DNA of 53,097 nucleotides from Planctomycetaceae bacterium. GTDB lineage: Bacteria > Planctomycetota > Planctomycetia > Planctomycetales > Planctomycetaceae. A program made the position numbers and the translations under genes. Positions 8,506-17,882 of this stretch are shown here, one piece after another. Position 1 is the first letter of the stretch; each line of letters starts with the position of its first letter. The DNA lies in assembly GCA_029243145.1 (NCBI GenBank), contig JAQWSQ010000188.1:1-53097 (forward strand). The letters run 5' to 3'. The notes under the pieces were generated by a model. The model had not been told where the DNA came from, did no database searches, and worked only from the letters and a program-made list of their open reading frames with translations.

Positions 8506-10584
8506 ATGTCCGAAGATCCGTTGCAAAGCGATGTCCAGTACGCGAAAGGTGTCGGACCTGATCGCGCTGAATTGCTTCGTAAACTCGATATCAGCACCAT
8601 CGAAGATCTTCTTTGGCATCTTCCCCGCGATTTGCTCGATCTCACCGATGTGCGACAGATTCCTGATCTTGAAGAAGAAGAACTGCAATCAGTCTTCGGT
8701 GAGGTGGTCGATATTGATGGTCGATACACCTCCAAAGGAGGGACGCTGACTGCCGTCTTGATTGAGAATAATGGAGCGTACTTGCGGGGGCTTTGGTTTA
8801 ATCAGCCCTGGATCAAAAAGAGGTTCCAGCATGGGATGAAAGTCCTGCTCTCTGGGAAGCCGAAATTCAAGTCGGGGCGATGGGAAATGTCTCATCCTCA
8901 CCATCAGATCCTTGAAGATGATGTGGACCCGAACTCACGATTAGAAGTGTTACCCCGGTATCCGTTGACCGAGGGAATCAAGATGGAGCAAATGCGACGC
9001 ATGCTCCGTGAGACCACCGAGGAATATGCCCCTTTAGTGGCAGATCCCTTACCGGAGTCGTTCCGTCAACAACAGCAGTTACCTGCTTTGTGTGATGCTT
9101 TGCGGATGCTTCATATTCCAAAATCGACAGAGGAATACGAGCTGGGAAAACGCCGCTTGATTTTGGATGACTTATTGGAATTTCAATTAGGCGTGGCACT
9201 CCGTCGTCGTGTCTGGAAACGAAAACCGCAAGCGTCTGCGTTACCCTCTTCGGTCAAAATTGATAGCCGCATTCGTAAACTCTTTTCCTTTGAGTTTACA
9301 GCGGGTCAGAACCGCGTTTGCAAAGAGATCGCCGAGGATTTGAACTCAGAATTTGCCATGCATCGCTTGTTGCAGGCCGATGTCGGAGCCGGAAAAACAG
9401 CCATCGCTTTGTATGCGATGTTGACGTGTATCGCCAATGATCGGCAGACTGTCTTGATGGCTCCCACTGAAGTCTTAGCGCGACAGCATTGGGAAACCGT
9501 ACAAACATTGTTAGCAGATAGCCGTGTCGAAAAACGCTTGCTGACGGGGTCACTCAAGCCCGCCGCCAAGGCACAAGTGCAAGAAGAGATTCGCAACGGC
9601 ACGGCTCAGTTAATTATCGGAACTCAAGCCGTCATTCAGGACGCCGTCTCGTTTAAGAATCTGGGACTGGCGGTGATTGACGAACAACACAAGTTTGGCG
9701 TGATGCAGCGGGCGCAATTTGAGGCGGGCGGCCTCTCGCCGCATGTGTTAGTGATGACGGCCACGCCGATCCCCCGAAGTCTATGCCTCACGCAGTTTGG
9801 TGACCTTGATCTCTCGGTGATGAATGAGTTGCCTCCCGGTCGTCAAAAAGTCGTGACATCGTTACTAACTCATAGTCCTGCTAAGAAGAAAGCTTGGACG
9901 TTTCTGCGTGAAGAAGTCGGAAAAGGTCGACAGTGCTACATCGTCTGTCCACGGATCAGTTCCGAAGATGGTGGGACGGAAGTCGCCGACGTGGAGACCG
10001 CGTATCAGAAACTGACTCGTGGTCCACTACAGGGGCTCAAGCTGGAACGCTTGCACGGACGGATGTCGTCTGAGGAAAAAATGGAAGTGATGGAAGCGTT
10101 TGCAGAGCGTGAAATAGATGTGTTGATTTCGACGACCGTGATTGAGGTGGGAATCGATATCCCCAATGCCACGTTGATCGGGATCCTCGATGCCGAGCGA
10201 TTTGGACTCTCGCAACTGCATCAACTACGCGGTCGAGTCTCGCGAGGTTTGTTTCAAGGTTACTGTTTCCTGTTCACGCGGACCGATGCCTCGGAAGCAC
10301 TCGCACGACTGAACGTGATGACAACATCCACGGACGGTTTCAAAATCGCCGAAGCTGATTTTGAAATGCGCGGCCCGGGCGATGTGCTCGGAACTCGACA
10401 AAGCGGTCAGTTACCGTTTCGGGTGGCAGATTTGTCTCGCGACCGCGACTTGCTGGAAGAAGCCCGCGACCTTGCCTTTGATTTGGTCGAATCAGGAGAA
10501 TTTGACGGCCCGGAATTCGTGCCGCTCAAGAATCAGGTTCTTGATCGCTTCGCGAAGCTGATGGATTTGCCGCAAAGTGGATAA
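8506..10584 (+). CDS. recG: ATP-dependent DNA helicase RecG
   Basis: A 692-residue branch-migration helicase acting on stalled forks, R-loops and Holliday junctions. It has an N-terminal wedge/OB region (GVGPDRAELLRKL helix-hairpin-like start), Walker A ADVGAGKTAIA with Lys near residue 297, a DEQH box at 392-395 (VIDEQHKFGV), motif TATPIPR, and a helicase C-terminal domain with QLRGRVSRG and the RecG-type end ADFEMRGPGDVLGTRQSG. Length matches E. coli RecG (693). The start ATG immediately precedes SEDPLQSDVQYAKGVG; it lies 89 bases after rnhA. Confidence 0.97.
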   Translation: MSEDPLQSDVQYAKGVGPDRAELLRKLDISTIEDLLWHLPRDLLDLTDVRQIPDLEEEELQSVFGEVVDIDGRYTSKGGTLTAVLIENNGAYLRGLWFNQPWIKKRFQHGMKVLLSGKPKFKSGRWEMSHPHHQILEDDVDPNSRLEVLPRYPLTEGIKMEQMRRMLRETTEEYAPLVADPLPESFRQQQQLPALCDALRMLHIPKSTEEYELGKRRLILDDLLEFQLGVALRRRVWKRKPQASALPSSVKIDSRIRKLFSFEFTAGQNRVCKEIAEDLNSEFAMHRLLQADVGAGKTAIALYAMLTCIANDRQTVLMAPTEVLARQHWETVQTLLADSRVEKRLLTGSLKPAAKAQVQEEIRNGTAQLIIGTQAVIQDAVSFKNLGLAVIDEQHKFGVMQRAQFEAGGLSPHVLVMTATPIPRSLCLTQFGDLDLSVMNELPPGRQKVVTSLLTHSPAKKKAWTFLREEVGKGRQCYIVCPRISSEDGGTEVADVETAYQKLTRGPLQGLKLERLHGRMSSEEKMEVMEAFAEREIDVLISTTVIEVGIDIPNATLIGILDAERFGLSQLHQLRGRVSRGLFQGYCFLFTRTDASEALARLNVMTTSTDGFKIAEADFEMRGPGDVLGTRQSGQLPFRVADLSRDRDLLEEARDLAFDLVESGEFDGPEFVPLKNQVLDRFAKLMDLPQSG

Positions 10585-10783
10585 TGTTTGATTCAGTTTC
10601 ATGGTCAATTCTTTGCTGGGCCGGAGTTCGCGTGTTCATCTAGAAAACAAGAATTACATTGACCATAGGTGGCGTTTTCGATAGCTTCAGAAGTGATTTC
10701 CTTCCCCTTTACGGTTCCCAGTTTAGAAGTGAGAACCGTTCCGTCAATTCCATGCTCCAGAGCCTCACAGGGAGACCTTCCAT

Positions 10784-11851
10784 ATGCAGTCCATACGATC
10801 TGCTCCTATCCGCCCGCAGTCATCTCAGCGAATGGGATTTACGCTCATTGAGCTGCTTGTCGTCATCGCGATTATCGCGGTGCTTGTGGCGTTACTTCTT
10901 CCTGCTGTCCAGCAAGCACGGGAAGCCGCACGTCGATCAGCCTGTAAAAACAATTTGAAGCAACTTGCTTTGGCGATGCACAATCACCATGACGTGCATA
11001 TGAAATTTCCTCGCAATTATAAGGGAGGAACAGATCACGGCTGGAGCGCTTGGCATGCGTTAAGTGCCAACTTTGAATTGCTCCCCTATATAGAACAGTC
11101 CACACTCTACAATCGGGACAAGGCTGCTGCCGAAAACGAAGCCGGAGCTGGGGGATGGGGATATCTTTACGGCACGACGTTATTGGAAGTGATTCCCACT
11201 TTTCGATGTCCCTCCGCGCCTCCGGGTCCGCCGCGAAGTAGTGTGAGTTAGGGAGGACCGGGTACGAATTATGCTTGGTGTACCGGTAGTTCATTCGATA
11301 CCGTCTGGGGAGGTAGTAACTTCAACGGGATGATCGGTTATCAGCAAGATCGAACCATGGCCGATGTCACGGATGGATTATCCAACACAATTATGACTGC
11401 TGAAATTCTTTCAGGAACAGGGGCGACAGGAGGAACCGGGGTGTACCCGTACGATGTGTTTTACACGAGCAACGGTTTGTTTAGTTCCATTGCTGATCGA
11501 GCATTCCCTACTGCCGCAGAATTGAATGCCATTGGTACGCAGGCGCAAAATAGTCCCAACGGAGTTCGTGGAAACAATGGATCTTCATGGGCTTGGTACG
11601 CTGCGGGGCAATCAACTTTTAACACTGCGGCGACTCCTAATTGGAGATATCCTTCTGCCGGCGGTGATTGTTGTCCTGGTGGTGCTCACGATTGGGGATT
11701 CGGGATCATCCCACCACGAAGTTTACACACGGGTGGGGTGAATGTGGCTTTGGGAGATGGGTCGGTCCGATTTATCGGTGAAAATATTGACCTTCTGACC
11801 TTTCAACGCCTGGGGAATCGCTCAGATGGAGAGCCGGTCGGCGCTTTCTAA
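10784..11851 (+). pseudogene. DUF1559 prepilin-like protein interrupted by an in-frame TAG
   Basis: One continuous reading frame with a single TAG at 11249-11251 (codon 156). The first part has the type IV-like N-methylation signal [18 protein letters not shown] and the [18 protein letters not shown] start of DUF1559. The second part, beginning [14 protein letters not shown], has the family's C-terminal H-X9-DG motif ([16 protein letters not shown]). Both halves together give 355 codons, the usual family length, so this is one gene with a nonsense codon. TAT or TAC (Tyr) to TAG would suffice. Such proteins are highly multi-copy in planctomycetes, so loss of one copy is tolerable. Sequencing error or suppression cannot be excluded. 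Confidence 0.85.
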
Positions 11852-11932
11852 CGTTTTTTGGATTGCGTCTGAAATGTTTGAATGGAATTGATTCGATACG
11901 TGTGTTTTTCTCCAAAAGTAAGGTGATCTCTG

Positions 11933-12277
11933 ATGCGTGGATTCAAAAGCCTGTCATGTTTATTGCTGGGGAGTATTTTGCTGATCGGTAGCGGGTGCAA
12001 TTCTGGCTCGGGTGTTGAAGAAAAAACGATTAAGGTGAGTGCCAATAATGATCCGCTCAACGAACCTCGCTCAATCTTGAAGCGATACGCCGAAGGGCAA
12101 TCACTGGGGAGTGAAGTTGATGGGTTTCCCGATATCGTGAAGCGTGTTGAAGCGATTGACCCCGAACGCGCTCAACTGTTAAAAGATGGTTTTGCGGAAA
12201 TCAAAGAGGCTTCTGCGAGTGAACGCAAGGCATTGGCGGCAGAACTGCTCAAGAAAATTCAGCCCTCGATGCAGTAG
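11933..12277 (+). CDS. Small lipoprotein downstream of DUF1559
   Basis: A 114-residue exported lipoprotein. A basic start and hydrophobic segment lead to the lipobox LIGSGC (lipidated Cys at residue 22). The mature part is soluble, charged and helical, with an AIDPERAQLLKDGFAEIKEA core and no catalytic motif. Lipoproteins of this size directly follow DUF1559 genes again and again in planctomycetes, which implies a shared function that is unknown. It is terminated by TAG. Confidence 0.8.
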   Translation: MRGFKSLSCLLLGSILLIGSGCNSGSGVEEKTIKVSANNDPLNEPRSILKRYAEGQSLGSEVDGFPDIVKRVEAIDPERAQLLKDGFAEIKEASASERKALAAELLKKIQPSMQ

Positions 12278-12309
12278 GCATTCGACTGCATGTTGTCTCG
12301 AAACCGCAC

Positions 12310-13137
12310 TCACTCCGCAGCAGTTGTTAGCAGTTCATCAGAGACCGCTTCAATTTCGGTCGCGCTGAGTTTCGTGAGATTTTCTGCATAACCGACGAGC
12401 AGGCTTAAATCGCACAGCCGATTGATGCGGCGTGGTATTCCACCGGAAAGTTCAAAAATCGAAGTGTGTGCATCTTCGGTGAAAATCTCTTTCTCACGAC
12501 CGGCCACTTGAAGTCGATAATCGATGTAACCTTGTGTCTCTTCTCGCGACATCGGATTCAAAGCACAGCGAATCGAAATACGTTCGTCGAGTTGTGACAA
12601 TCGTTGCACAGGTGCCAGTAAACTTCGTTCGCCTACGAGAATCAGTGAAAACTTTTTCTGGGGATGTTGTTGAAAATTCATCAGTAGTTGAAGCGCCTGT
12701 AAAACTTCGGCCTCTGCGATGGTGTGGGCTTCATCGACGACAATGATCGGACGTTGCCCGCCGATGACATACTGCTGCAGGTGAGTTTCCAATTCCCGCA
12801 GAATGACATCGAGTCGCCCTGAATTTCCATCAATATTCTTGGGGCTCACTCCCATTTCGACGGCCAGATATCCGAGCAATTCTTCTGCCGACATTTGTGG
12901 AAAGACGAGGTGTATCAGAGGTCCGAATCCGGGAGGCATCTCGTGGGCTAACTGAGAGATCAGATAGGACTTGCCGCAGCCGACACCGCCGACAAGTAAA
13001 CCGGCACCTTGGCTTTGTTCGATCACGTACAGCATTTTCAGAAGTGCGGACTGATAGGTCTGGCTGGGATAGCAGAAGTTTGCGTCGAAATCGTTCTCGA
13101 ACGGTTTCTGCGATAATTGCCAATAACTCTCGTACAT
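12310..13137 (-). CDS. ExeA/TniB-like AAA ATPase
   Basis: A 275-residue P-loop ATPase of the general secretion pathway protein A (GspA/ExeA) type. It starts with the family's YESYWQLSQKPFENDFD pattern, has Walker A GGVGCGKS at 50-57 and Walker B IIVVDEAH with D135-E136, and ends in a small helical lid (GGIPRRINRLCDLSLLVGYA). ExeA-type proteins assist secretin or pilus assembly across peptidoglycan; this one lacks the C-terminal membrane and peptidoglycan-binding part, so it is only the ATPase module. ATG 13137 is preferred over TTG 13146; AGGGG lies ten bases upstream. No transposase or secretion gene is adjacent. Confidence 0.85.
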   Translation of the reverse strand: MYESYWQLSQKPFENDFDANFCYPSQTYQSALLKMLYVIEQSQGAGLLVGGVGCGKSYLISQLAHEMPPGFGPLIHLVFPQMSAEELLGYLAVEMGVSPKNIDGNSGRLDVILRELETHLQQYVIGGQRPIIVVDEAHTIAEAEVLQALQLLMNFQQHPQKKFSLILVGERSLLAPVQRLSQLDERISIRCALNPMSREETQGYIDYRLQVAGREKEIFTEDAHTSIFELSGGIPRRINRLCDLSLLVGYAENLTKLSATEIEAVSDELLTTAAE

Positions 13138-13586
13138 ATTCCCCAAGCCCCTAATCGAGTTTTCTACAATATTCGGATGACATTATTTCTGCCTGCACTT
13201 TGCCTTGAACCAATCAACACTCATCAACAGCAGAAAAAACGGGACTCCGAACGCAGCGAGCAAAAATCGCTCAGTTCAGCTTAGCTTAGGGGAATCGCTC
13301 AAGCTGAAACTCTTATGGTAAAAACAGTATTTTTGTTGAATTTCATCATCATGCTGGGCGTTTTGGATTCGCCATTTGCCGCAGTCTGCCATTTTGCAAG
13401 AAAAACCCGTTTTCCTGTCATCAAATGGCAGATCGGGTGAGTTGAATTACCGGAGATTAATGGCCTCTTTTGAGGCTCTCCAGAAAGTTCTCGTCACTGG
13501 AAACTATCGACGCTTTGATACGGCTTGCTTGAAACGGAATTCGGCACGTCACTGAGATAACGAGCTGAATTGAGATCGCTTCACTT
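13138..13586. other. Intergenic region upstream of the ExeA-like gene
   Basis: About 450 bases without a convincing gene. Two small hairpins are visible: TTCAGCTT at 13275-13282 with AAGCTGAA at 13301-13308, and GCCTC-TTTT-GAGGC at 13463-13476. The segment is AT-rich around 13310-13400. It lies upstream of the ATPase gene and downstream of fxsA, so it should contain the ATPase promoter and the end of the long minus-strand transcript that includes dapB and fxsA. Confidence 0.4.
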
Positions 13587-14093
13587 TTAAGATTGGTCGA
13601 TGTGGTCTTGTTCTTCGTTGAGATTTGGCTCGTACCGGGCGTCTGTCGAGTTCTGTGCAGAGGGTGGAGTTCCGAATCCGGACATGGTGACATTCATTTC
13701 GCCGCGAGACATTTTCTGCTTCGCCCATTTCATGAGCAGCTTGCGATATCCGATTCGTGTGAAGGGGGCGAGGAGACTGAACCCGAACAGATCGGTCAGA
13801 AAGCCGGGGGTCAATAAGAGTGCGGCCCCAATCAAGATGAGTACGCCGTCTGCGATGGCATCGCCGGGAAGGGCTCTCTCGTTCATGTTTTTTTGGAGTT
13901 TTTGTAAGACACTCAAACCTTGTTGCCGGGCGAGTGCTGCGCCGATCACTCCGGTGACAATGACGGTTCCTAATGTCGCCAGCAAGCCATAGCCCGATCC
14001 CCATGCTGTTGAGACCGCGTGATGGACCTGCAAGAGAATGTAGAGTTCCAGAAAGGGAACCGTTGTGAGCAAGAGAAATAGGTACAGAAACAT
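13587..14093 (-). CDS. fxsA: FxsA family membrane protein
   Basis: A 168-residue inner-membrane protein. The hydrophobic helices near 1-22 (MFLYLFLLLTTVPFLELYIL) and 35-55, and the family signature 'GVLILIGAALLLTPGFLTDLFG' with its LTPGFLTD core (here near residues 80-100), identify FxsA. E. coli FxsA suppresses F-exclusion of phage T7 when overproduced; its normal role is unclear. The polar tail after RKLLMKWAKQKM is species-specific. The longer frame to 14213 is not used, since ATG 14093 starts exactly at the first helix. It follows dapB by about 100 bases on the same strand. Confidence 0.9.
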   Translation of the reverse strand: MFLYLFLLLTTVPFLELYILLQVHHAVSTAWGSGYGLLATLGTVIVTGVIGAALARQQGLSVLQKLQKNMNERALPGDAIADGVLILIGAALLLTPGFLTDLFGFSLLAPFTRIGYRKLLMKWAKQKMSRGEMNVTMSGFGTPPSAQNSTDARYEPNLNEEQDHIDQS

Positions 14094-14196
14094 GATGACT
14101 CTTTGAAGTTCAAAAAACAGCGTATTGATTAACGATTGATGTGAGAACGAGGCAGAGTCGATAGCGGATCTCCAGATTTCCGATTTTTGATTCCAA

Positions 14197-14997
14197 TCAC
14201 AACCCCAGCACATCTGCCATGGAATAGAGACCGGCTCCTTGAGAGATCAAATATTTTCCGGCCATGAGAGCACCGTGAGCATAGCTGTCACGAGTTTGGC
14301 TGCGAACTGTCAGATCGATAGTTTCTCCCAAGAGGCCGAAGACGATTGTGTGTTCGCCGGTGTTATCGCCGGTTCTGAGGGCATGATAGCCAATCTCGTT
14401 TTGTGGTCGTTGGCCGATGCGGCCTTCGCGACCATGAATGTGTTCTGTTTGTCCCATGGTCTCGGCGATGATCTGGCCAAATTTGAGAGCCGTTCCGCTC
14501 GGGGCATCTTCTTTGAAGCGGTGATGGCGTTCGATGATCTCGACATCAACGCCCGAGGGGACTTGCTTCAAAACTTCGCCCGCCTGTTGGACCAGTTTCA
14601 TGACCAGATTCACCGCCAGGGACATGCTGGGAGCCCAGACAATGGGTGTCATTTGGGCAGCAGTACGCACTTCGTCTTCTTGCGGGGGAGTCAGGCCGGT
14701 CGTTGCGATGACGAGCGGTATTTGTCTCTCTGCACATTGCGGCAGCACGGTCATCAATCCTTCAGGGACGGAGAAATCAATGATCACATCGGGGTGAGGT
14801 CCGATTTGATCGGTGACCGTGATGCCAATGGGGCCAATCCCGCAGACTTCACCAATATCTTTTCCCAGGTGCGGAGAAGAGGAGTCTTCGAGCGCGAGGA
14901 TGATTTCGAGTTCCGGGTCTTCAAAGGCCAGCGCGGCAATGCGTTGTCCCATTCGACCACAGGCTCCGTTGATTCCGAGTTTGATAGGATTGCTCAT
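14197..14997 (-). CDS. dapB: 4-hydroxy-tetrahydrodipicolinate reductase
   Basis: DapB reduces 4-hydroxy-tetrahydrodipicolinate with NAD(P)H in the lysine/diaminopimelate pathway, a point of interest because planctomycete peptidoglycan was long disputed. The Rossmann start is GINGACGRMGQRIA; the substrate-binding/catalytic signature is EIIERHHRFKEDAPSGTA, with the His pair and Lys. The C-terminus LISQGAGLYSMADVLGL is typical. Length (266) is normal. ATG 14997 with AGAGAG upstream is chosen; the frame extends to 15069 without family similarity. The upstream gene is a cupin. Confidence 0.97.
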   Translation of the reverse strand: MSNPIKLGINGACGRMGQRIAALAFEDPELEIILALEDSSSPHLGKDIGEVCGIGPIGITVTDQIGPHPDVIIDFSVPEGLMTVLPQCAERQIPLVIATTGLTPPQEDEVRTAAQMTPIVWAPSMSLAVNLVMKLVQQAGEVLKQVPSGVDVEIIERHHRFKEDAPSGTALKFGQIIAETMGQTEHIHGREGRIGQRPQNEIGYHALRTGDNTGEHTIVFGLLGETIDLTVRSQTRDSYAHGALMAGKYLISQGAGLYSMADVLGL

Positions 14998-15059
14998 GAT
15001 GGTCTCTCTGATTCGTTTGAATATCGGCAAAAGCCAAACGGTTATGTATCTCAGGAAAA

Positions 15060-15078
15060 CGGTCCGCATAACGGACCC
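15060..15078 (-). repeat. GTAGGG-type palindromic repeat, possibly terminator of the cupin gene
   Basis: On the minus strand GTAGGGTCCG is followed by TTATG and CGGACC then GTTTTCC. The 6-bp stem pairs 15061-15066 with 15072-15077. It lies eight bases after the cupin stop. The 'GTAGGG' lead-in is shared with the hairpin at 21105-21124, suggesting a dispersed repeat family that may double as a weak terminator. Confidence 0.5.
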
Positions 15079-15084
15079 TACAAA

Positions 15085-15450
15085 CTAATCTTCGTCGCGG
15101 TGAACTGACTCCATCGAAAACGCCGGCAGGCAGACTGCGATGTACTCCGCTCCCTCTTCTCCGGGTGTGCTATATCGTACCCACTCACCCGCCTCACAAA
15201 TCACGGCTTGGCCCGCGTTCACATCAATCGTGTTAACTTTCGATTCAATCCGCAAGCAGCCTTTGAGGACGACGGTGTATTCGTCGAATTCGGGTGTTTG
15301 TCCCGGTTCGACCCACCCTGAAGGAGACTGCATGTGGGCGATGCTGGCTGATTCGGTTTCGCTGTTGACGCGACCGATATACTCACGAATGATCTTCGGC
15401 TTGTTACCGGCTGCTTCAACTTGTGTGGGGGATTCAATGAGAGTCGGCAT
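15085..15450 (-). CDS. Cupin domain protein
   Basis: A 121-residue single-domain beta-barrel. The two cupin motifs can be seen in degenerate form: GWVEPGQTPEFDEYTVVLKG (acid in place of some His) and AGQAVICEAGEWVRYSTPG. The His ligands of classical cupins are largely missing, so metal binding is uncertain and a binding rather than enzymatic role is possible. ATG 15450 lies inside the end of queG, with a 17-base overlap and GGAAGAG upstream, suggesting translational coupling; the frame's upstream extension to 15507 falls entirely in queG and is not used. Confidence 0.8.
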   Translation of the reverse strand: MPTLIESPTQVEAAGNKPKIIREYIGRVNSETESASIAHMQSPSGWVEPGQTPEFDEYTVVLKGCLRIESKVNTIDVNAGQAVICEAGEWVRYSTPGEEGAEYIAVCLPAFSMESVHRDED

Positions 15451-16609
15451 CGTGGGTCTCTTCCAAGTGCTGGATGGCAGATTGAAGTTCTTGTCTAACG
15501 ATTTCATTATCTTCGGTTTGTAACCGTGATTGCAACTCTGCTATTTCGTTCACACCGCCCAGTTGTCCGATTCCCCACGCTGCGGCTCCACGAATCAGTG
15601 GCTCCTTGTCGGAGAGTGACTGATCTAATTGGGGCAAGTGCCGACGTCCACCGACATTCCCAAGAACGATGCAAGCGGTCCTTAATAGTCCCGCACGACC
15701 CGGTCGATCCAATGGTGTCTTACGAAATTCGGCCCGAAATTGTTCATCATCAAGAGAAAGCAACCGCGCGGCATCGGTGGGGTTCAATTGTTTGCGAGGT
15801 TGGAATTCGGGTTCTTCGGATGCCGTGGCTTTCGAGTTCCACGGGCAAACATCCTGGCACAAATCGCAACCGAACAACCAGTCTTCAACGCCGGTTCGCA
15901 ACTCTTTTGGGATCGGTTGATCGCGAAGTTCGATTGTCAGATAGCTGATACATTTTCTCGCGTCGAGAATTCCCGATTCGGGAAACGCATCGGTCGGGCA
16001 GACATCGAGACAGCGCGTGCAGGTTCCACAATGGGCCGTCTCGTGCGGAGCATCGGCGGGGAGTTCGATATTGGTCAGCAATGCGCCGAGAAAGAACCAG
16101 CTTCCCTTTTGCTTGTTGAGTAGCAACGTGTTTTTACCGATCCAGCCAAGCCCGGCCAGTTGAGCGAAATCACGTTCGAGCAGCGGTGCCGTATCAATGA
16201 CGGCCCGCGTTTTGCAATCGGGAATCTCGTCATGTAGCACGGCTGCCAATTGCTTGAGCCGCTTTCGCAAGACATCGTGATAGTCGGCGGTCCCCCAGGC
16301 ATAGCGGGCAATACGTCCGAGTCCATCACGATCTTCGGAAGTGGATCCTGGAATTGCTGGCTCGGTGAAGTAATTAAAGCCGACCATAATAACCGACTTC
16401 ACCGATTCCAAAACATGCTTTGGGTGTTCGTACGCCTTGGCGCGGTTCGGGATGTACTGCATCTCGCCCGCATAGCCGGCGTCAATCCATTCAAGAAACG
16501 ACGAATACCCGGTCGGTGTGACAGCCGGTGCGATGCCGACCAGATCAAAGCCGCATTCGGTCGCGCGTTGCTTGACTCGTTCAGTGAGTTGTTCGAGAGA
16601 GGAAGGCAT
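15434..16609 (-). CDS. queG: Epoxyqueuosine reductase
   Basis: QueG reduces epoxyqueuosine to queuosine in tRNA, using cobalamin and two 4Fe-4S clusters. The 391-residue protein has the N-terminal GFDLVGIAPA start, the DTAPLLERDFAQLAGLGWIG active region with the catalytic Asp, and two cluster-binding Cys sets (HCGTCTRCLDVCP, then FGCDLCQDVCPW plus the Cys in DARKCISY). C-terminal HEAT-like repeats (PLIRGAAAWGIGQLGG) recognise tRNA. Slightly longer than E. coli QueG (379). It overlaps the cupin gene by 17 bases; other queuosine genes are not in the window. Confidence 0.96.
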   Translation of the reverse strand: MPSSLEQLTERVKQRATECGFDLVGIAPAVTPTGYSSFLEWIDAGYAGEMQYIPNRAKAYEHPKHVLESVKSVIMVGFNYFTEPAIPGSTSEDRDGLGRIARYAWGTADYHDVLRKRLKQLAAVLHDEIPDCKTRAVIDTAPLLERDFAQLAGLGWIGKNTLLLNKQKGSWFFLGALLTNIELPADAPHETAHCGTCTRCLDVCPTDAFPESGILDARKCISYLTIELRDQPIPKELRTGVEDWLFGCDLCQDVCPWNSKATASEEPEFQPRKQLNPTDAARLLSLDDEQFRAEFRKTPLDRPGRAGLLRTACIVLGNVGGRRHLPQLDQSLSDKEPLIRGAAAWGIGQLGGVNEIAELQSRLQTEDNEIVRQELQSAIQHLEETHDADSH

Positions 16610-16617
16610 TATTCAAA

Positions 16618-16784
16618 CCTCCTCACCCTCTCCTCCAAAGGAGGAGAGGGTGGCATGCAGCAACAAAAGAGTACTCGCAGTTCTTGCACTGTCAAAAAAT
16701 CTGCAACTTTATGGGTGATTTCAGCGCCGATGAATACCTTCTCCTCCTCTGAAGGAGAAGGTGGCCGAAGGCCGGATGAGGAGG
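16618..16784. repeat. Composite palindromic repeat element between queG and the PhyH gene
   Basis: The left part CCTCCTCACCC leads into a hairpin of 11-13 bp (CCCTCTCCTCC at 16626-16636, loop AAA, GGAGGAGAGGG at 16640-16650). After about 85 unrelated bases comes a second hairpin (ACCTTCTCCT / AGGAGAAGGT, 16736-16762), a short GGCC-GAA-GGCC hairpin and the end GGATGAGGAGG. The termini are inverted copies of one another (CCTCCTCA, then one C/T mismatch). The plan resembles REP/MITE-like interspersed elements. No ORF inside. Confidence 0.75.
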
Positions 16785-16799
16785 ACATTAAAAGCCACA

Positions 16800-17597
16800 T
16801 CACGAACTCACCGATTCCATCTTCTTCCACTGATTACGCCCCGTGAAGGCAATCTCTGTATCAGGGCGTTTATCCAGTGGCGTGTAACGCGGATGTCGCC
16901 CTTCCTTGTACGGGTCGTTACTCTTTGCGTTATAACAACAAATGAACGCCCAGCGAGGGTTGTCGCTCGTGTTCTGATCGGAACGGTGCAAAAGATTACT
17001 ATGAAACAAAACCGCCGAACCAGGTTCGAGTTCGACATGTTCAATCGGCAAGCGTTCGAGTAGGGCGTTCACTCGCTCCGGGTCGGCTCCCGTTTGTTCG
17101 CCGACATCGACATGATTGATCCGTCCCAGATGGTGAGAGCCCGGCACAACTTGCAAACAGCCGTTTTCTTTCGTGGCTTTATCAACGGCGATCAGGCAAC
17201 TTGCCATCTTCGGCCACAAGCAGCCGTTGTTGTACCAATAGCCATAATCCTGATGCCAGGCCCAGGCTCCGCCGACTTTTGGCTCTTTGAGAATCATCTT
17301 GTGATGGTAGTGATACACTTCATCGCCGAGAACCGTTTCAACGGCGTTCACCAGAGATTCTGACGCAACAATGGCACCGTAGATGGATTCGGGTTCGACA
17401 TCGTTGCGGACAACCAAATCGATCGCGCCCCCTTCGCCATCGGCGCGCGAGGCGACATCTTGCTTGATCTTCAAGTCGGCCCGCGCAATGCGGTGCAAAA
17501 AATCGACTTCTTCGGCATCCAGAAGAGAATCGAGGATGATGTAGCCAAACTCATCAAATTGTTCGATTTGATCAAGTGTGAGTTCAAATCCGCTCAT
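16800..17597 (-). CDS. Phytanoyl-CoA dioxygenase family protein
   Basis: A 265-residue Fe(II)/2-oxoglutarate-dependent oxygenase. The jelly-roll iron ligands are seen as WHQDYG (HxD) and the distal His in FHSNLLHRSDQN; an Arg for 2-oxoglutarate is likely in the following NPRWAFI. The N-terminal 'QFDEFGYIILDSLLDAEEV' segment is typical of PhyH proteins. Substrate cannot be deduced; the family hydroxylates fatty acyl chains and many small molecules. It is on the same strand as queG, separated by the repeat element, and may have its own promoter. Confidence 0.92.
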   Translation of the reverse strand: MSGFELTLDQIEQFDEFGYIILDSLLDAEEVDFLHRIARADLKIKQDVASRADGEGGAIDLVVRNDVEPESIYGAIVASESLVNAVETVLGDEVYHYHHKMILKEPKVGGAWAWHQDYGYWYNNGCLWPKMASCLIAVDKATKENGCLQVVPGSHHLGRINHVDVGEQTGADPERVNALLERLPIEHVELEPGSAVLFHSNLLHRSDQNTSDNPRWAFICCYNAKSNDPYKEGRHPRYTPLDKRPDTEIAFTGRNQWKKMESVSS

Positions 17598-17882
17598 GGT
17601 GGGTTCTCTTAAAATTGACGACGTCGAGAATAGACTTCGTCATGATATCGAAAAAACTGAGGTAAATCACTTCTTGCACGGTGTGAGTATATTCCGGTTA
17701 GAGAAGACAAGCCGTCATTAGGTGATTTCCCGATCATTTCAACAGCTGATGCTAATTCCTGCTAAATAACTCCAGCCTACCCGTCTGATGTTCCCTATTA
17801 ACTATTGATGACTGCACGATTTCTACCGGAATCTCATCTCACAAAACCTCGCTCGCCTCAATGCAGATATGGAGATCATAGA

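Noticed and set aside
14239..15108. Long plus-strand ORF of 289 codons antisense to dapB
   Set aside because: dapB on the other strand has all family motifs; the antisense frame has no recognisable domain and is a shadow caused by codon bias.
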